Source: Pontixanthobacter aestiaquae
Lineage (GTDB): Bacteria > Pseudomonadota > Alphaproteobacteria > Sphingomonadales > Sphingomonadaceae
Direction of reading: 5' to 3'
Length of the DNA stretch: 64,000 nt
Assembly (NCBI RefSeq): GCF_009827455.1
Contig: NZ_WTYZ01000001.1
Location: forward strand, 2,365,001 to 2,429,000
Position 1 is the first letter of the stretch. Each line of letters starts with the position of its first letter. A program made the translations under genes and the position numbers. This document shows, in pieces, positions 8,965-19,449 of this stretch. The notes under the pieces were generated by a model. It made no database searches. It saw only the letters and a list, made by a program, of their open reading frames with translations, and was not told the origin of the DNA.

Positions 8965-9528
8965 TTATTTGGCTTTTTTGCCATCTTTGCCAGCGGCTTT
9001 TTCAGCAGCTGCACGCTCGAAGGCTTTGCCTTTGGGGGCTTTGTCGCCCTGGCCGCCATCGTGCTTCGGCTTCGGAAGAACTTCTACCGAACCGCCAGCT
9101 TTTTCGACCGCAGCAACAGCACCTTTGGATGCGCCGTGGACGATCAACTTCGCTTTGGCTTTGATTTCGCCTTTGCCGAGCAGACGAACACCGTCTTTTC
9201 CGCCCTTGGCGAGACCAGCAGCTTTCAGCGCAGCGTGATCGATGTCTTTCTTGGCATCAAGTTTCTTTTCGTCGATGAATTTCTGGATCATGCCGATGTT
9301 AACTTCAGCGTAGTCCATACCGAACGGGTTGTTGAAACCACGCTTCGGAATCCGCATGTGAAGCGGCATCTGGCCGCCTTCGAAGCCCTTGATCGAAACG
9401 CCCGAACGGCTTTTCTGACCCTTTTGACCGCGCGCAGCCGTCTTACCCTTGCCGGAACCGATACCACGGCCAACACGGGTGCGCACTTTACGGGCGCCGG
9501 GATTATCTCTGAGTTCGTTAAGTTTCAT
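8965..9528 (-). CDS. rplO: 50S ribosomal protein L15, extended
   Basis: 187 residues from the ATG at 9528 ([14 protein letters not shown]). The uL15 signature [24 protein letters not shown] is present, and the globular domain ends near residue 150. About 40 further Lys/Ala/Gly-rich residues follow, so the protein is longer than the roughly 144-residue E. coli form. It follows rpmD. Confidence 0.97.
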   Translation of the reverse strand: MKLNELRDNPGARKVRTRVGRGIGSGKGKTAARGQKGQKSRSGVSIKGFEGGQMPLHMRIPKRGFNNPFGMDYAEVNIGMIQKFIDEKKLDAKKDIDHAALKAAGLAKGGKDGVRLLGKGEIKAKAKLIVHGASKGAVAAVEKAGGSVEVLPKPKHDGGQGDKAPKGKAFERAAAEKAAGKDGKKAK

Positions 9529-9615
9529 TATGTGCACTCGCTTTCGCTTTCAAAGCCCCGTTACAGGGTTCGCGCTAATAGGAAGTGGCCCGGTACGAAG
9601 ACCGGGCCACCGAAT

Positions 9616-9801
9616 TCAGTCAACTATCGCAACCATGTGCGGCAGTTTGGCAACCGCGCCGCGAACTTCAGGAGTATCCTGACGCTCGACGACCTTATGC
9701 ATCTTGTTCAGACCAAGACCGATCAGGATCTTGCGCTGCTTCTCGTCACGGCGGATCGGCGAACCGATCTGCTTGAGCTTAATGGTTTTCTTTCCAGCCA
9801 T
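9616..9801 (-). CDS. rpmD: 50S ribosomal protein L30
   Basis: 61 residues, normal for uL30. Recognised from [19 protein letters not shown] and [21 protein letters not shown]. It begins 5 bases after rpsE ends, so it is probably coupled to it in translation. Confidence 0.96.
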   Translation of the reverse strand: MAGKKTIKLKQIGSPIRRDEKQRKILIGLGLNKMHKVVERQDTPEVRGAVAKLPHMVAIVD

Positions 9802-9806
9802 TTATC

Positions 9807-10703
9807 TTACTCCGCTACAGCTGCAGCGTCGGCTTCAGCCTCTGCTTCGCTGGCGCCACCGCGGCCGAGAAGGTCTGCAACCTTCTTACCACGACGCTGA
9901 GCAACCGACTTTGGTGAAGTCTGATTAGCCAGCGCATCAAATGTAGCGCGGATCATGTTGTATGGGTTCGACGTACCGTTGGACTTGGTCACAACGTCCG
10001 CAACGCCCAGGCTTTCGAAGACAGCGCGCATCGGACCACCAGCGATGATGCCGGTACCCGGAGGTGCTGTGCGTACAACCACCTTACCAGCGCCGAAGCG
10101 GCCCTTGGCGTCATGGTGAAGCGTACGGCCTTCTTTCAGCGCGACACGGATCATGTTCTTTTTCGCAGCTGCAGTAGCCTTGGTAATGGCCTCAGGCACT
10201 TCGCGTGCCTTACCCTTACCGAAGCCTACGCGCCCTGCACCGTCGCCAACGACGACAAGTGCTGCGAAACCGAAGCGTTTACCGCCCTTAACCGTCTTCG
10301 AAACGCGGTTGATGTGGACCAGCTTCTCGGCAATGCCATCATCAGGCTCGTCCCGGCCACCGCGACGATTGTCACGGCCACCGCGGCCACGTCCGCCGCC
10401 GCCTTGGTTTCCGCCGCGGTTGTTACCGCCGCGGCCACCGCGACCACGAGGGGCCGGCGAAGCGTCAGCAGGTGCTTGCTCGGTCGGAGCAGGCGGTGCG
10501 TCGGCAACGGGCGTTGCAACTTCTTCAGCTTTCGCCTCGGGAGCCGTGTCAGCCTTGGGGGCTTCTTCAGCAGCAGCTTCAGCCTTCGCAGGAGCTTTTT
10601 CCTCAGCCTTTGCAGCTTTAGGAGCAGCTTTTGTTTCTTCTGCCTTGGTTTCCTCAACCCCGGAATCTTTTGGGGCGTCGTCAGGTTTCTTATCGTCAGC
10701 CAT
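9807..10703 (-). CDS. rpsE: 30S ribosomal protein S5 with long RGG-containing N-terminal extension
   Basis: 298 residues, against about 166 in E. coli. The uS5 core starts near residue 121 ([21 protein letters not shown]) and includes [17 protein letters not shown] and the [17 protein letters not shown] loop. Residues 1-85 are a low-complexity Ala/Glu/Lys/Pro stretch and residues 86-118 an RGG box ([28 protein letters not shown]), an RNA-binding motif type. The reading frame is continuous and starts directly after rplR, so the extension is real. S5 takes part in decoding accuracy. Confidence 0.96.
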   Translation of the reverse strand: MADDKKPDDAPKDSGVEETKAEETKAAPKAAKAEEKAPAKAEAAAEEAPKADTAPEAKAEEVATPVADAPPAPTEQAPADASPAPRGRGGRGGNNRGGNQGGGGRGRGGRDNRRGGRDEPDDGIAEKLVHINRVSKTVKGGKRFGFAALVVVGDGAGRVGFGKGKAREVPEAITKATAAAKKNMIRVALKEGRTLHHDAKGRFGAGKVVVRTAPPGTGIIAGGPMRAVFESLGVADVVTKSNGTSNPYNMIRATFDALANQTSPKSVAQRRGKKVADLLGRGGASEAEAEADAAAVAE

Positions 10704-10705
10704 GA

Positions 10706-11050
10706 TCAGAACTCCAGCCCGCCTTCACGGGCGGCATCGGCCAGCGCTTTCACGCGGCCATGGAACAGGAAACCGCCGCGATCGAACACGACAGTGGTTA
10801 CGCCGGCCTTTTTGGCAGCAGCGGCGATATCTTTGCCAACCGATACGGCAGCATCAACATTCGCACCCGATTTCTTAGCACCGAGCGTCGAAGCGGCTGC
10901 AAGCGTGCGGCCTTCTTTGTCGTCGATGATCTGGGCATAGAGATGCCGGCCAGTGCGGTGCACCGACAAACGGGGACGATCGCCAGCGCGGTTGCGCAGA
11001 GCCGTGCGGACACGGCGACGGCGGCGTTCAAAGAGAGATAGTTTAGCCAT
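10706..11050 (-). CDS. rplR: 50S ribosomal protein L18
   Basis: 114 residues from the ATG at 11050 ([22 protein letters not shown]). The frame is open further upstream, but this start follows the rplF stop by one base and matches the family. L18 binds 5S rRNA; the [20 protein letters not shown] segment and the C-terminal [21 protein letters not shown] are typical. Confidence 0.97.
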   Translation of the reverse strand: MAKLSLFERRRRRVRTALRNRAGDRPRLSVHRTGRHLYAQIIDDKEGRTLAAASTLGAKKSGANVDAAVSVGKDIAAAAKKAGVTTVVFDRGGFLFHGRVKALADAAREGGLEF

Positions 11051-11051
11051 C

Positions 11052-11585
11052 TTACTTCTTCTTCCCTTCCTTACGGAAGACGTATTCGCCTTGGTACTTG
11101 ATACCCTTGCCCTTGTAAGGCTCGGGCTTGCGCCATTGGCGGATTTCTGCGGCGAGCTGACCAACGGCCTGCTTGTCCATTCCGCTGATAATCACGGTTG
11201 TCTGATCCGGTGTTTTGACTTCGAGACCTTCAGGAATGTCGATATCGACATCGTGGCTGAAGCCGAGTTGCAGGTTCAGGGTCTTGCCCTTCGATGCAGC
11301 ACGATAACCAACGCCGGAAATTTCGAGCGTCTTGCTGAAACCTTCAGTCACACCTTCGACGAGGTTGGAAACCAATGTCCGGTGCATGCCCCAGAAGGAC
11401 CGAGCAATCTTGGTGTCGTTCGCAGGGTTAACCTGAATCTCGTCACCTTCAACTTTGTAGCTGATGTGATCCGACAAGCCCATCGAGAGAGTGCCTTTCG
11501 GCCCCTTCACGCTCAGCGTGTCGCCCTCGATGCTGGCAGTTACGCCGCCCGGGATCGCTACAGCTTTCTTACCAATGCGGCTCAT
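11052..11585 (-). CDS. rplF: 50S ribosomal protein L6
   Basis: 177 residues. It begins [15 protein letters not shown] and contains the C-terminal signature [20 protein letters not shown] of uL6, which sits near the factor-binding site. Its ATG overlaps the TGA of rpsH by one base (TGATG), indicating translational coupling. Confidence 0.98.
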   Translation of the reverse strand: MSRIGKKAVAIPGGVTASIEGDTLSVKGPKGTLSMGLSDHISYKVEGDEIQVNPANDTKIARSFWGMHRTLVSNLVEGVTEGFSKTLEISGVGYRAASKGKTLNLQLGFSHDVDIDIPEGLEVKTPDQTTVIISGMDKQAVGQLAAEIRQWRKPEPYKGKGIKYQGEYVFRKEGKKK

Positions 11586-11980
11586 CAGAAGACCTCCGCA
11601 AGCACTTCGCCGCCGACATTTTCATTGCGTGCTTCGTTGTCCGAAAGCACACCGCGAGGTGTCGAGACGATGGTGATGCCCAGACCGTTGCGTACGACCG
11701 GAAGTTCTTTCGAACCCGAATAGACGCGGCGGCCAGGCTTGGAAACGCGGGCGACATGCTTAATCGCAGGCTCGCCCTCGAAATATTTCAGTTCAATCCG
11801 CAATGCGGGATGCGCACCCGAAGTATCGTCGGAATAGCCACGGATGTAGCCTTCGCGCTGAAGCACTTCGAGAACGTTTGCACGCAGCTTGGACGCAGGC
11901 GAAAGAACAGAGTCCTTCTTCGCGCGCTGTCCGTTGCGGATGCGGGTGAGCATATCACCCAATGGATCGGTCATAGCCAT
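11585..11980 (-). CDS. rpsH: 30S ribosomal protein S8
   Basis: 131 residues. It begins [18 protein letters not shown] and carries the C-terminal [17 protein letters not shown] signature. S8 is a primary 16S rRNA binder and, in E. coli, the translational repressor of the spc operon. It lies 11 bases after rpsN. Confidence 0.98.
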   Translation of the reverse strand: MAMTDPLGDMLTRIRNGQRAKKDSVLSPASKLRANVLEVLQREGYIRGYSDDTSGAHPALRIELKYFEGEPAIKHVARVSKPGRRVYSGSKELPVVRNGLGITIVSTPRGVLSDNEARNENVGGEVLAEVF

Positions 11981-11991
11981 CTGTCAGATCC

Positions 11992-12297
11992 TTACCAGCT
12001 GGACTTCGTAACACCGGGAATCATGCCGCGATTGGCAAGGTTCCGCAGCTCGATACGGTTAAGTCCGAACTTCCGGTAATAGCCGCGTGGGCGGCCGGTT
12101 GTTGCACAGCGGTTACGGACCCGTGTGGGGTTACCGTTCCGCGGGATTTCAGCCATCTGGAGGCGAGCGATCATACGCTCACTCTCGTCGAGCGACTTGT
12201 CGGAGGCAATCGCCTTCAGCTTCGCGTATTTCGCCGCGTACTTCTTGACGAGCTTCTTGCGACGCTCATTCTTGTTGATGGAACTCAGTTTCGCCAT
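11992..12297 (-). CDS. rpsN: 30S ribosomal protein S14
   Basis: 101 residues, the long zinc-free form of uS14 (no CxxC pairs). Signature [25 protein letters not shown] is near the C-terminus. It lies between rplE and rpsH. Confidence 0.98.
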   Translation of the reverse strand: MAKLSSINKNERRKKLVKKYAAKYAKLKAIASDKSLDESERMIARLQMAEIPRNGNPTRVRNRCATTGRPRGYYRKFGLNRIELRNLANRGMIPGVTKSSW

Positions 12298-12338
12298 GGA
12301 CTTAAGCTCTCTTTCTCAAATCTTACCTAGGGCCGGGC

Positions 12339-12920
12339 TCACGCCGCAGCCTTTTCATCAGCCTGCACTTCTGCAGGGAACGGGAAACCGAACAGACGCA
12401 GCAATTCGCGTGCTTCTTCATCGGTTTTTGCAGTGGTCGTCACGATGATGTCCATGCCGCGAACAGTCTCGATCTTGTCGTACGAGATTTCGGGAAAGAC
12501 GATCTGTTCCTTAAGGCCCATCGCGTAATTACCACGGCCATCGAACGATTTGGGGTTCAGGCCGCGAAAGTCACGAATGCGGGGCATTGCAACAGTCACC
12601 AGACGGTCAACGAATTCGAACATGCGTTCTTTGCGCAAAGTGACCTTGCAACCAATCGGCATGCCTTCGCGCAGCTTGAACTGGGCGATCGACTTCTTGG
12701 CTTTGGTGATAACCGGTTTTTGACCAGCGATCAGCGCCATTTCTTCAGCTGCGGTCGCAACTTTCTTTTTGTCCTGGCTGGCTTCGCCAACACCCATATT
12801 GAGTGTGACTTTGGTCAGCTTCGGAACTTCAAGAGCGTTCTTGTAACCGAACTTTTCAGTCATCGCTTTGACGATCACATCGTCATAGCGCTGCTTCATG
12901 CGAGGAGTATAATCAGCCAT
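12339..12920 (-). CDS. rplE: 50S ribosomal protein L5
   Basis: 193 residues. Core motifs include [40 protein letters not shown] and [21 protein letters not shown]5 binds 5S rRNA and contacts P-site tRNA. Its start overlaps the end of rplX by 8 bases. Confidence 0.98.
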   Translation of the reverse strand: MADYTPRMKQRYDDVIVKAMTEKFGYKNALEVPKLTKVTLNMGVGEASQDKKKVATAAEEMALIAGQKPVITKAKKSIAQFKLREGMPIGCKVTLRKERMFEFVDRLVTVAMPRIRDFRGLNPKSFDGRGNYAMGLKEQIVFPEISYDKIETVRGMDIIVTTTAKTDEEARELLRLFGFPFPAEVQADEKAAA

Positions 12921-13233
12921 CGATTGTCTCTCCGGATTTCACAGCAATGCGAACCTTCTTGCCGTCCTTCTCTTCGAAACGGACGCGGGTTGGCTTGCCA
13001 TCCTTGGGATCAGCCACGGCAACTTTCGAAAGGTGCATCGGCGCTTCGAAGCGATCGATACCACCCTGCGGGTTTTCCTGGCTGGGCTTGCGGTGACGGG
13101 CAGCGATATTGATACCCTCGACGATGACCTTGCCGTCTTTCGGCATGACCTTCTGGACAGTGCCGGTGCGGCCCTTATCCTTGCCCGAGAGTACGACTAC
13201 GCTGTCGCCCTTCTTGATCTTAGCTGCTGGCAT
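12913..13233 (-). CDS. rplX: 50S ribosomal protein L24
   Basis: 106 residues with the KOW motif near the N-terminus ([20 protein letters not shown]). L24 is an early assembly protein of the large subunit. It overlaps rplN by one base and rplE by eight. Confidence 0.97.
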   Translation of the reverse strand: MPAAKIKKGDSVVVLSGKDKGRTGTVQKVMPKDGKVIVEGINIAARHRKPSQENPQGGIDRFEAPMHLSKVAVADPKDGKPTRVRFEEKDGKKVRIAVKSGETIDG

Positions 13234-13601
13234 CAGATTACCTCCGGTGCGAGCGAGATGATCTTCATGAACCCGCGGCCGCGAAGTTCGCGCACAACGG
13301 GGCCAAAGATACGCGTGCCGATTGGCTCTTCGCTCTTGTTCACAAGAACAGCTGCGTTGCCGTCAAAACGGATCACACTACCGTCGGGACGGCGAACGTC
13401 CTTACGAGTGCGCACGATCACCGCGCGGTGAACGTCACCCTTTTTGACTTTCGCGCGGGGCTGCGCTTCCTTCACGGATACGACGATAACGTCGCCGACG
13501 CTCGCAGTACGACGCTTAGACCCGCCCAGCACTTTAATGCACTGGACGCGCTTCGCGCCGCTATTATCCGCGACGTCTAGGTTAGATTGCATCTGAATCA
13601 T
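13233..13601 (-). CDS. rplN: 50S ribosomal protein L14
   Basis: 122 residues, exact family length. Contains [21 protein letters not shown] and the C-terminal [24 protein letters not shown] of uL14, which forms part of the intersubunit bridge B8. Starts 60 bases after rpsQ. Confidence 0.98.
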   Translation of the reverse strand: MIQMQSNLDVADNSGAKRVQCIKVLGGSKRRTASVGDVIVVSVKEAQPRAKVKKGDVHRAVIVRTRKDVRRPDGSVIRFDGNAAVLVNKSEEPIGTRIFGPVVRELRGRGFMKIISLAPEVI

Positions 13602-13661
13602 GGATTCAGTTCCTTCTCAATCGGCTTGCCAGAACCAGTCTGACAGTTCCAAAAATACGTC

Positions 13662-13961
13662 TTACGTCGTGCTGCCGGCAGCAGCTTCGACTTCGATGTC
13701 AGCTTCAACAGCGACACCTTTGCTCGCCTTGACCGTCTCGATCACTTTCCAAGTCTTGGTCTTGGAGATCGGCTTGGTCTCTTCAATCCGGACGGTATCG
13801 CCCATTTTGAAAGCGTTCTTTTCGTCGTGAGCGTGATACTTCTTCGAACGACGCATGATTTTCCCGTAGAGCGGGTGCTTCACTTTGCGCTCGACCTTCA
13901 CGGTCACAGTTTTGTCGGTCTTGTCGGAGGTGACGGTCCCGGTCAGAATACGTTTCGGCAT
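13662..13961 (-). CDS. rpsQ: 30S ribosomal protein S17
   Basis: 99 residues from the ATG at 13961 ([21 protein letters not shown]). The frame is open upstream into rpmC, but homology dictates this start, which lies 10 bases after rpmC ends. After the uS17 core (to about residue 77) there is an Ala/Glu/Val-rich tail of about 22 residues. Confidence 0.97.
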   Translation of the reverse strand: MPKRILTGTVTSDKTDKTVTVKVERKVKHPLYGKIMRRSKKYHAHDEKNAFKMGDTVRIEETKPISKTKTWKVIETVKASKGVAVEADIEVEAAAGSTT

Positions 13962-13971
13962 CGTGTACCCC

Positions 13972-14187
13972 TTACGCCTTGGCCGCTGAGGCCGAAGCAC
14001 TTTGGCGCTCGGTCTGCAGGGTCTTGATCTGGGCGATCTCGCGACGGACTTCTTTGATCCGCGCAGGACGCTCAAGCTGGTTGGTCGCTGCCTGGAAACG
14101 CAGATTATACTGCTCGCGCTTCAATTCCGTCAGATCAGCCGAAAGCTGGTCGTCGGTCTTGGTGCGGAGATCTTCGATCTTGCTCAT
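13972..14187 (-). CDS. rpmC: 50S ribosomal protein L29
   Basis: 71 residues. The ATG at 14187 ([14 protein letters not shown]) lies two bases after the rplP stop; a TTG two codons earlier is less likely. L29 is a helical hairpin near the tunnel exit and binds SRP and trigger factor along with L23. Confidence 0.95.
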   Translation of the reverse strand: MSKIEDLRTKTDDQLSADLTELKREQYNLRFQAATNQLERPARIKEVRREIAQIKTLQTERQSASASAAKA

Positions 14188-14189
14188 GA

Positions 14190-14621
14190 TCAACCCTCCA
14201 GGTGCGAAGTGTCACCCAGACGGGCAACAACTTTGGTTTTAATCGGAAGCTTCATGGCCGCACGCTCGAAAGCGGCTGCTGCCAATGGGCCGGGAACACC
14301 GTCCAGTTCGAACAGGATGCGGCCGGGCTTAACCCGTGCTGCCCAATATTCGACCGAGCCTTTACCTTTACCCTGACGGACTTCGGCAGGCTTCTTCGAC
14401 ACTGGAACATCGGGGAATACACGGATCCAGAGACGTCCTTGACGTTTCATGTGACGTGTAATCGCACGACGCGCAGCTTCGATCTGGCGTGCAGTAATAC
14501 GCTCAGGCTCAAGAGCCTTGAGGCCGTAAGAACCGAAATTCAGGACAGTGCCACCTTTGGCGTCGCCCTTAATCCGGCCTTTGAAAGCCTTGCGGTATTT
14601 ATGTTTTTTCGGTTGTAGCAT
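14190..14621 (-). CDS. rplP: 50S ribosomal protein L16
   Basis: 143 residues. Begins [25 protein letters not shown] and contains [22 protein letters not shown]16 contacts A-site tRNA. It follows rpsC by 35 bases. Confidence 0.98.
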   Translation of the reverse strand: MLQPKKHKYRKAFKGRIKGDAKGGTVLNFGSYGLKALEPERITARQIEAARRAITRHMKRQGRLWIRVFPDVPVSKKPAEVRQGKGKGSVEYWAARVKPGRILFELDGVPGPLAAAAFERAAMKLPIKTKVVARLGDTSHLEG

Positions 14622-14656
14622 TATGCTTTCTCTCGAATCCTATCAGCGAGACGCCA

Positions 14657-15352
14657 TTATCGTGCAGGGCGCACGCCGGAAGTTTGCGCTTCCATCATCA
14701 GTCGGTCTTGAGCGGTTGGATCATGGCCGAGGATCTCACCTTTGAAGACCCAAACCTTGATACCGATGATACCGTAGGCAGTGAGCGCTTCGGTTTCGGC
14801 GTAGTCGATATTCGCCCGCAGCGTGTGCAGCGGAACGCGGCCTTCGCGGTACTGCTCGACACGGGCGATTTCAGCACCGCCAAGACGGCCACCGCAAACG
14901 ATCTTGATGCCTTCGGCACCCAGGCGCATTGCAGATTGCATCGCGCGTTTCATCGCACGGCGGAAAGCAATACGGCGCAGCAGCTGGTCGGCAATACCTT
15001 GAGCGACAAGCTTCGCATCGACTTCCGGCTTGCGGATTTCGACGATGTTCAGCTTCACTTCGCTCTCGGTCATGCTTGCGAGCTTGGCGCGCAGCTTCTC
15101 GATGTCTGCACCCTTCTTGCCGATGATCACACCGGGGCGGGCTGCATAAATCGAAACGCGGCACAGTTTGGCCGGACGCTCGATAACCACCTTCGAAATA
15201 GCTGCTTGCGGCAGGCTATCGACGATGAATTTGCGCATCTCGATGTCTTCTTTGAGAAGCTGAGCATAGTCACGCCCTTCGGCGTACCAGCGGCTATCCC
15301 AAGTGCGGTTGATCTGCAGGCGCAGGCCGATCGGATTACTCTTCTGACCCAT
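14657..15352 (-). CDS. rpsC: 30S ribosomal protein S3
   Basis: 231 residues from the ATG at 15352 ([22 protein letters not shown]), one base after rplV. The KH domain ([14 protein letters not shown], about residues 62-110) and the C-terminal signature [25 protein letters not shown] are intact. S3 lines the mRNA entry channel. Confidence 0.98.
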   Translation of the reverse strand: MGQKSNPIGLRLQINRTWDSRWYAEGRDYAQLLKEDIEMRKFIVDSLPQAAISKVVIERPAKLCRVSIYAARPGVIIGKKGADIEKLRAKLASMTESEVKLNIVEIRKPEVDAKLVAQGIADQLLRRIAFRRAMKRAMQSAMRLGAEGIKIVCGGRLGGAEIARVEQYREGRVPLHTLRANIDYAETEALTAYGIIGIKVWVFKGEILGHDPTAQDRLMMEAQTSGVRPAR

Positions 15353-15353
15353 C

Positions 15354-15737
15354 TTACGCTTCCTCTTCTTCGTGCTCGCGAACGACAATGCGCAGGCGGC
15401 TGAATGGCTTCAGGATGCGGGTAGATTTACCGCGACCACGTGTGTGGAAGCGCTTCATCGTAATCGACTTGCCGACGCTGGCTTCTGATACGATCAGAGA
15501 GTCGACGTCGAGGTTGTGATTGTTTTCCGCATTTGCAATCGCCGATGCCAGAACCTTGGTCGTGTCCTTGGCCATCTGCTTGCGCGAGAAGGCGAGGATG
15601 TTCAGAGCATCTTCAACCTTCTTGCCGCGGATCAGCGCAGCAACGAGGTTGAGCTTCTGAGCCGAACCGCGAATTTGCGTGCCGACAGCCAAAGCCTCGT
15701 TATCGCCAACGCGGCGTGGAGTTTTTGCCTTACCCAT
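15354..15737 (-). CDS. rplV: 50S ribosomal protein L22
   Basis: 127 residues. The long beta-hairpin that lines the exit tunnel is represented by [26 protein letters not shown]. Its ATG overlaps the rpsS stop by one base. Confidence 0.97.
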   Translation of the reverse strand: MGKAKTPRRVGDNEALAVGTQIRGSAQKLNLVAALIRGKKVEDALNILAFSRKQMAKDTTKVLASAIANAENNHNLDVDSLIVSEASVGKSITMKRFHTRGRGKSTRILKPFSRLRIVVREHEEEEA

Positions 15738-16012
15738 TAGCGCTTACCCTTCTTGTCGGAAGCGTGGCCAGGGAAGGTACGCGTTGGCGAAAATTCGCCA
15801 AGCTTGTGACCAACCATGTCCTCACTAACGGACACCGGAATAAACTTCTGACCATTATAGACGTTGAACGTCAGGCCAACGAATTGCGGCAGGACTGTGG
15901 AACGGCGCGACCAAGTTTTGATCGGCTTGTTGTTGCCATTTTCCTGCGCATCTTCTGCCTTTTTCAGCAGGTGGAGGTCTACGAACGGACCTTTCCAGAC
16001 GGAGCGAGCCAT
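15737..16012 (-). CDS. rpsS: 30S ribosomal protein S19
   Basis: 91 residues. Begins [20 protein letters not shown] and contains [25 protein letters not shown]19 lies in the head of the small subunit near S13. It starts 5 bases after rplB. Confidence 0.98.
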   Translation of the reverse strand: MARSVWKGPFVDLHLLKKAEDAQENGNNKPIKTWSRRSTVLPQFVGLTFNVYNGQKFIPVSVSEDMVGHKLGEFSPTRTFPGHASDKKGKR

Positions 16013-16017
16013 CTCGG

Positions 16018-16854
16018 TTACCTCTTCTTCTTGGCGTGACGCGAACGGATGATCATTTTATCCGTCTGCTTGTTCTTACGAGTGCGGGCACCCTTAGTCG
16101 GCTTACCCCAAGGCGTAACCGGGTGACGACCACCCGAAGTACGGCCTTCACCACCACCATGCGGGTGATCGACAGGGTTCTTTGCGACACCGCGTGTCAG
16201 CGGCTTGATGCCCATCCAGCGGCGACGACCGGCCTTACCGAGGTTCTGGTTCTGGTTGTCGGGGTTAGAAACCGCGCCAACCGTACCCATGCAATCGGAA
16301 CGCAGGTAGCGCTGCTCGCCGGAGTTCAAACGAACCATGACCATGCCGCGATCACGGCCGACCAGCTGAACGTATGTACCGGCTGAGCGAGCAAGCTGAC
16401 CGCCCTTACCCGGCTTCATTTCCACATTGTGGCAAATGGTGCCGACCGGCATCTGACCCAAAAGCATGGCGTTGCCAGGCTTTGTATCCGTTTTCTCGCC
16501 AGCGATGACTGTGTCACCTACGGCAAGACGCTGCGGGCAGATGATGTAGGATTGCTCGCCATCTGTATATTTCAGCAGGGCGATGAAGGCTGTCCGGTTG
16601 GGATCATATTCGATCCGCTCGACAGTCGCTTCCATATCCCATTTACGACGTTTGAAGTCGATAAAGCGATACTTCTGCTTGTGCCCACCGCCGATGCCAC
16701 GCGAAGTGACATGACCTTTGTTGTTCCGGCCACCGGTCTTGCGCTTGCCTTCGGTCAGCGACTTGACGGGCTTGCCTTTATACAGGCCCGACTTGTCGAC
16801 GAGAATAAGGCCACGCCGAGCGGGGCTTGTTGGTTTATAACTCTTGAGTGCCAT
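16018..16854 (-). CDS. rplB: 50S ribosomal protein L2
   Basis: 278 residues, standard uL2 length. The peptidyl-transferase-proximal signature [21 protein letters not shown] with the conserved histidine is present near residue 225. It lies between rplW and rpsS. Confidence 0.98.
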   Translation of the reverse strand: MALKSYKPTSPARRGLILVDKSGLYKGKPVKSLTEGKRKTGGRNNKGHVTSRGIGGGHKQKYRFIDFKRRKWDMEATVERIEYDPNRTAFIALLKYTDGEQSYIICPQRLAVGDTVIAGEKTDTKPGNAMLLGQMPVGTICHNVEMKPGKGGQLARSAGTYVQLVGRDRGMVMVRLNSGEQRYLRSDCMGTVGAVSNPDNQNQNLGKAGRRRWMGIKPLTRGVAKNPVDHPHGGGEGRTSGGRHPVTPWGKPTKGARTRKNKQTDKMIIRSRHAKKKR

Positions 16855-16865
16855 CAGTCTTGCCC

Positions 16866-17177
16866 TCAGATCGTGCCAGTGAAGTCGATGGGTTCAGAAC
16901 CCTCAACCAACGTCACAATTGCTTTTTTGAAGTCGCTACGCTTGTAGGGACGGCCCTTCCAGCGCTTCACTTTGCCCTTTTGGACAAGCGTGTTCACGCC
17001 CTTCACCTTGCAATCATAGATAGCTTCGACAGCTTCTTTGATTTCAGGCTTGGTCGCGCCCTTCGCTACCTTGAAGACAACTGCGTCATTCTCAGACAGC
17101 AAAGTCGACTTCTCGGTAATGTGAGGAGAAAGCACAACGTCGTAGTGACGCGCGTCTATTTCTTGCTTCTTAGCCAT
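16866..17177 (-). CDS. rplW: 50S ribosomal protein L23
   Basis: 103 residues. Contains [19 protein letters not shown] and the [16 protein letters not shown]-terminus. L23 is at the tunnel exit and docks trigger factor and SRP. Its start overlaps the end of rplD by 8 bases. Confidence 0.97.
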   Translation of the reverse strand: MAKKQEIDARHYDVVLSPHITEKSTLLSENDAVVFKVAKGATKPEIKEAVEAIYDCKVKGVNTLVQKGKVKRWKGRPYKRSDFKKAIVTLVEGSEPIDFTGTI

Positions 17178-17796
17178 TGAAGCGCGCCTCCAGCTTTTCG
17201 ACCGCGTCCGTGGTCAGGATCAGCGTGTCGTGGTTGAGAATGTCATAGACGTTGGCACCCTGCGCCGGCATCACATTGACACCGGGAAGATTGCCAGCTG
17301 CCTTACGGAAGCCGTCATCAACGGTTTCACCGTCAATCACGAGAACTTTGCCATTCAGGCCAGCCTTCGAGAAGTTCGCCTGCAGAGCCTGTGTCTTGGC
17401 GTCTTTGAGCTTCAGACTATCGACGATCATCAGACCGTCTTTTGCCTTGCTCGACAGAGCCATTTTCAGGCCAAGTGCGCGAATCTTCTTGTTCAGCGAC
17501 TGGTTGAAATCACGCTTACGTGGGCCGTGCGCCTTACCACCACCGATGAAGATCGGAGCGGAACGAGCACCGTGACGAGCAACGCCGCCACCCTTTTGCT
17601 TACCGTGCTTCTTACCTGTGCGGTTCACATCGGAACGCTCTTGCGCCGCACGGGCAGTGCCGCGACGGTTTTCGAGCTGCCATGTGACGACACGGTGCAG
17701 GATGTCAGCGCGTGGCTCGACGCCGAAAACGGCTTTGTCGAGGGTCACGTCGCCGGTAGCCTTACCGCCGTCAATTTTCTGGACCTTGACCTTCAC
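17170..17796 (-). CDS. rplD: 50S ribosomal protein L4
   Basis: 208 residues. The tunnel loop is seen as [34 protein letters not shown]. In E. coli L4 also represses the S10 operon. It begins 2 bases after rplC ends. Confidence 0.98.
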   Translation of the reverse strand: MKVKVQKIDGGKATGDVTLDKAVFGVEPRADILHRVVTWQLENRRGTARAAQERSDVNRTGKKHGKQKGGGVARHGARSAPIFIGGGKAHGPRKRDFNQSLNKKIRALGLKMALSSKAKDGLMIVDSLKLKDAKTQALQANFSKAGLNGKVLVIDGETVDDGFRKAAGNLPGVNVMPAQGANVYDILNHDTLILTTDAVEKLEARFNG

Positions 17797-17798
17797 GA

Positions 17799-18692
17799 TC
17801 AGGACTCCTTGCTGTCAGATTTGGCACTGCCATCCAAAGCCTGATCGGCTTTAGAGGTCTCGTTGTGCGCTTCGGTTACGGCCGTATCGACGCCAGCGTC
17901 TTGCTCTTTCAGCAACTCAGCCTGCTGCTCGGCAGAAACGTCTGTGTTAACTTCGTGCTCGGCAGCACTCTCGACCAAACCGGGAGTCGCCTCTTCACTT
18001 GCGAATTCATCTTCGTTGCGGCGCATAACGCCGGGGAACGGAAGATTTTCCGGCATTTTCAGCTTCACGGAGTCGCGAACAACAAGCCATGTGTTTTTGT
18101 GACCCGGAACAGAACCCTTAACAAACAAAAGACCGCGCTCGGGATCGGTGCGAACGATTTCAAGGTTTTGCTGGGTACGCTGACGGTCGCCCATATGGCC
18201 CGCCATTTTCTTACCCTTAAACACCCGGCCCGGATCCTGACGGTTACCCGTCGAACCGTGCGAACGGTGAGAGATCGAAACACCGTGTGTCGCACGAAGA
18301 CCACCGAAGCCCCAACGCTTCATGGCGCCGGCGAAGCCTTTACCCTGCGTGTGACCGGTGATGTCGACTTTTTGGCCAGCAAGGAAGTGCTCGGCCGAAA
18401 TGCGCGCACCAACAGGAAGAAGAGCTTCTTCACTGTCGAGACGGAATTCAGCAACCTTACGCTTCAGCGGAACACCGGCTTTCGCGAAATGCTCACGCTG
18501 CGGCTTGGCAACGTTCTTTTGCTTGGCTTCACCAGAACCGACCTGAAGGGCAATATACCCGTCTTTTGCGTCGGTGCGGTGAGAAATAACTTGGCAATCA
18601 TCCAGGGAAAGAACGGTCACGGGAACGTGACGTCCATCCTCCTGAAACAGGCGGGTCATCCCGACTTTTCTTGCGATAACGCCAGTGCGCAT
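17799..18692 (-). CDS. rplC: 50S ribosomal protein L3 with acidic C-terminal tail
   Basis: 297 residues from the ATG at 18692 ([20 protein letters not shown]), which has AGGAG upstream; E. coli L3 has 209. The uL3 core runs to about residue 225 and includes [23 protein letters not shown] and [23 protein letters not shown]. The last 70 residues are Glu/Asp/Ala/Ser-rich, low complexity and probably disordered. A 189-base spacer separates it from rpsJ. Confidence 0.97.
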   Translation of the reverse strand: MRTGVIARKVGMTRLFQEDGRHVPVTVLSLDDCQVISHRTDAKDGYIALQVGSGEAKQKNVAKPQREHFAKAGVPLKRKVAEFRLDSEEALLPVGARISAEHFLAGQKVDITGHTQGKGFAGAMKRWGFGGLRATHGVSISHRSHGSTGNRQDPGRVFKGKKMAGHMGDRQRTQQNLEIVRTDPERGLLFVKGSVPGHKNTWLVVRDSVKLKMPENLPFPGVMRRNEDEFASEEATPGLVESAAEHEVNTDVSAEQQAELLKEQDAGVDTAVTEAHNETSKADQALDGSAKSDSKES

Positions 18693-18881
18693 CGTCAAAA
18701 CTCCTAACACAGAGGCACACGGACCATTCCGAGTGCTTGCCAGCCCATTTTGTGATGCATCGCCCCGTCCGGGCTGAGTGCGCACCCAATTGATTGGGAT
18801 TGCGAGACGGGGAACGCAGACCCGGATATATCCGGCGGTATTCCTATGTCTTCGCTTTGACCTTAGCCAAAGCTGTCAAAA

Positions 18882-19193
18882 TCAAGCGAGCTTGATCTCG
18901 ACATTTACGCCAGCCGCAAGATCAAGCTTCATCAGCGCGTCTACGGTCTGGGCGTTTGGCTGCACGATATCGAGCAACCGCTTGTAAGTACGTACCTCGA
19001 ACTGCTCGCGCGACTTCTTATCGATGTGCGGACCGCGGTTCACGGTGAACTTTTCAATTCTCGTCGGCATCGGAATGGGGCCACGAATGAGCGCGCCAGT
19101 ACGGCGGGCAGTTTCTGCGATTTCACCAGTTGCCTGGTCAAGTACGCGGTGATCAAACGCCTTCAGGCGAATGCGAATATTCTGGGCTTCCAT
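18882..19193 (-). CDS. rpsJ: 30S ribosomal protein S10
   Basis: 103 residues from the ATG at 19193 ([19 protein letters not shown]). The signature [30 protein letters not shown] is intact. S10 (NusE) also works with NusB in transcription antitermination. It is the first gene of the S10 operon; the leader of about 120 bases starts at a candidate promoter (19322-19350) and contains a palindromic repeat. Confidence 0.98.
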   Translation of the reverse strand: MEAQNIRIRLKAFDHRVLDQATGEIAETARRTGALIRGPIPMPTRIEKFTVNRGPHIDKKSREQFEVRTYKRLLDIVQPNAQTVDALMKLDLAAGVNVEIKLA

Positions 19194-19240
19194 GTCCAAC
19201 TACCAATGAGAAAGAGCAAATAACAAAAGTCAGCGATCCG

Positions 19241-19269
19241 CCCTCTCCCGTCTCCGAGGGAGAGCAGGG
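19241..19269. repeat. Extragenic palindrome in the rpsJ leader
   Basis: CTCTCCC (19243-19249) and GGGAGAG (19258-19264) form a stem with an 8-base loop, extended by partly matching CC/GG on both sides. The form resembles REP-like hairpins found between genes. It lies within the presumed 5' leader of the S10 operon. Confidence 0.45.
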
Positions 19270-19321
19270 CCACTGATCAAAACTTTTCCGAATGTGAGAC
19301 GAATCTCGTTCGTTGAGAGGT

Positions 19322-19350
19322 CCTATATGGGGGAACCCTCTACGTTGCAA
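19322..19350 (-). promoter_or_regulatory. Candidate promoter of the S10 operon
   Basis: On the minus strand TTGCAA (19350-19345), a 17-base spacer and TATAGG (19327-19322) fit the housekeeping sigma pattern. It lies downstream of the tuf terminator and about 130 bases before rpsJ, so the S10 operon probably starts here rather than relying on read-through. Confidence 0.55.
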
Positions 19351-19402
19351 CCCCTGTAACGCAAATTCGCGCCGCAGTTTCGGACTTGGGCTGCAAAGAA
19401 AA

Positions 19403-19432
19403 ACGCCCGGCAGGGCAAAGGCCGCCGGGCGT
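19403..19432 (-). terminator. Rho-independent terminator after tuf
   Basis: A perfect 9-bp stem, ACGCCCGGC (19403-19411) with GCCGGGCGT (19424-19432). On the minus strand it is followed by five T residues. It ends the rpsL-rpsG-fusA-tuf operon and separates it from the S10 operon. Confidence 0.9.
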
Positions 19433-19449
19433 GTTTCTGTTTGACCGAA

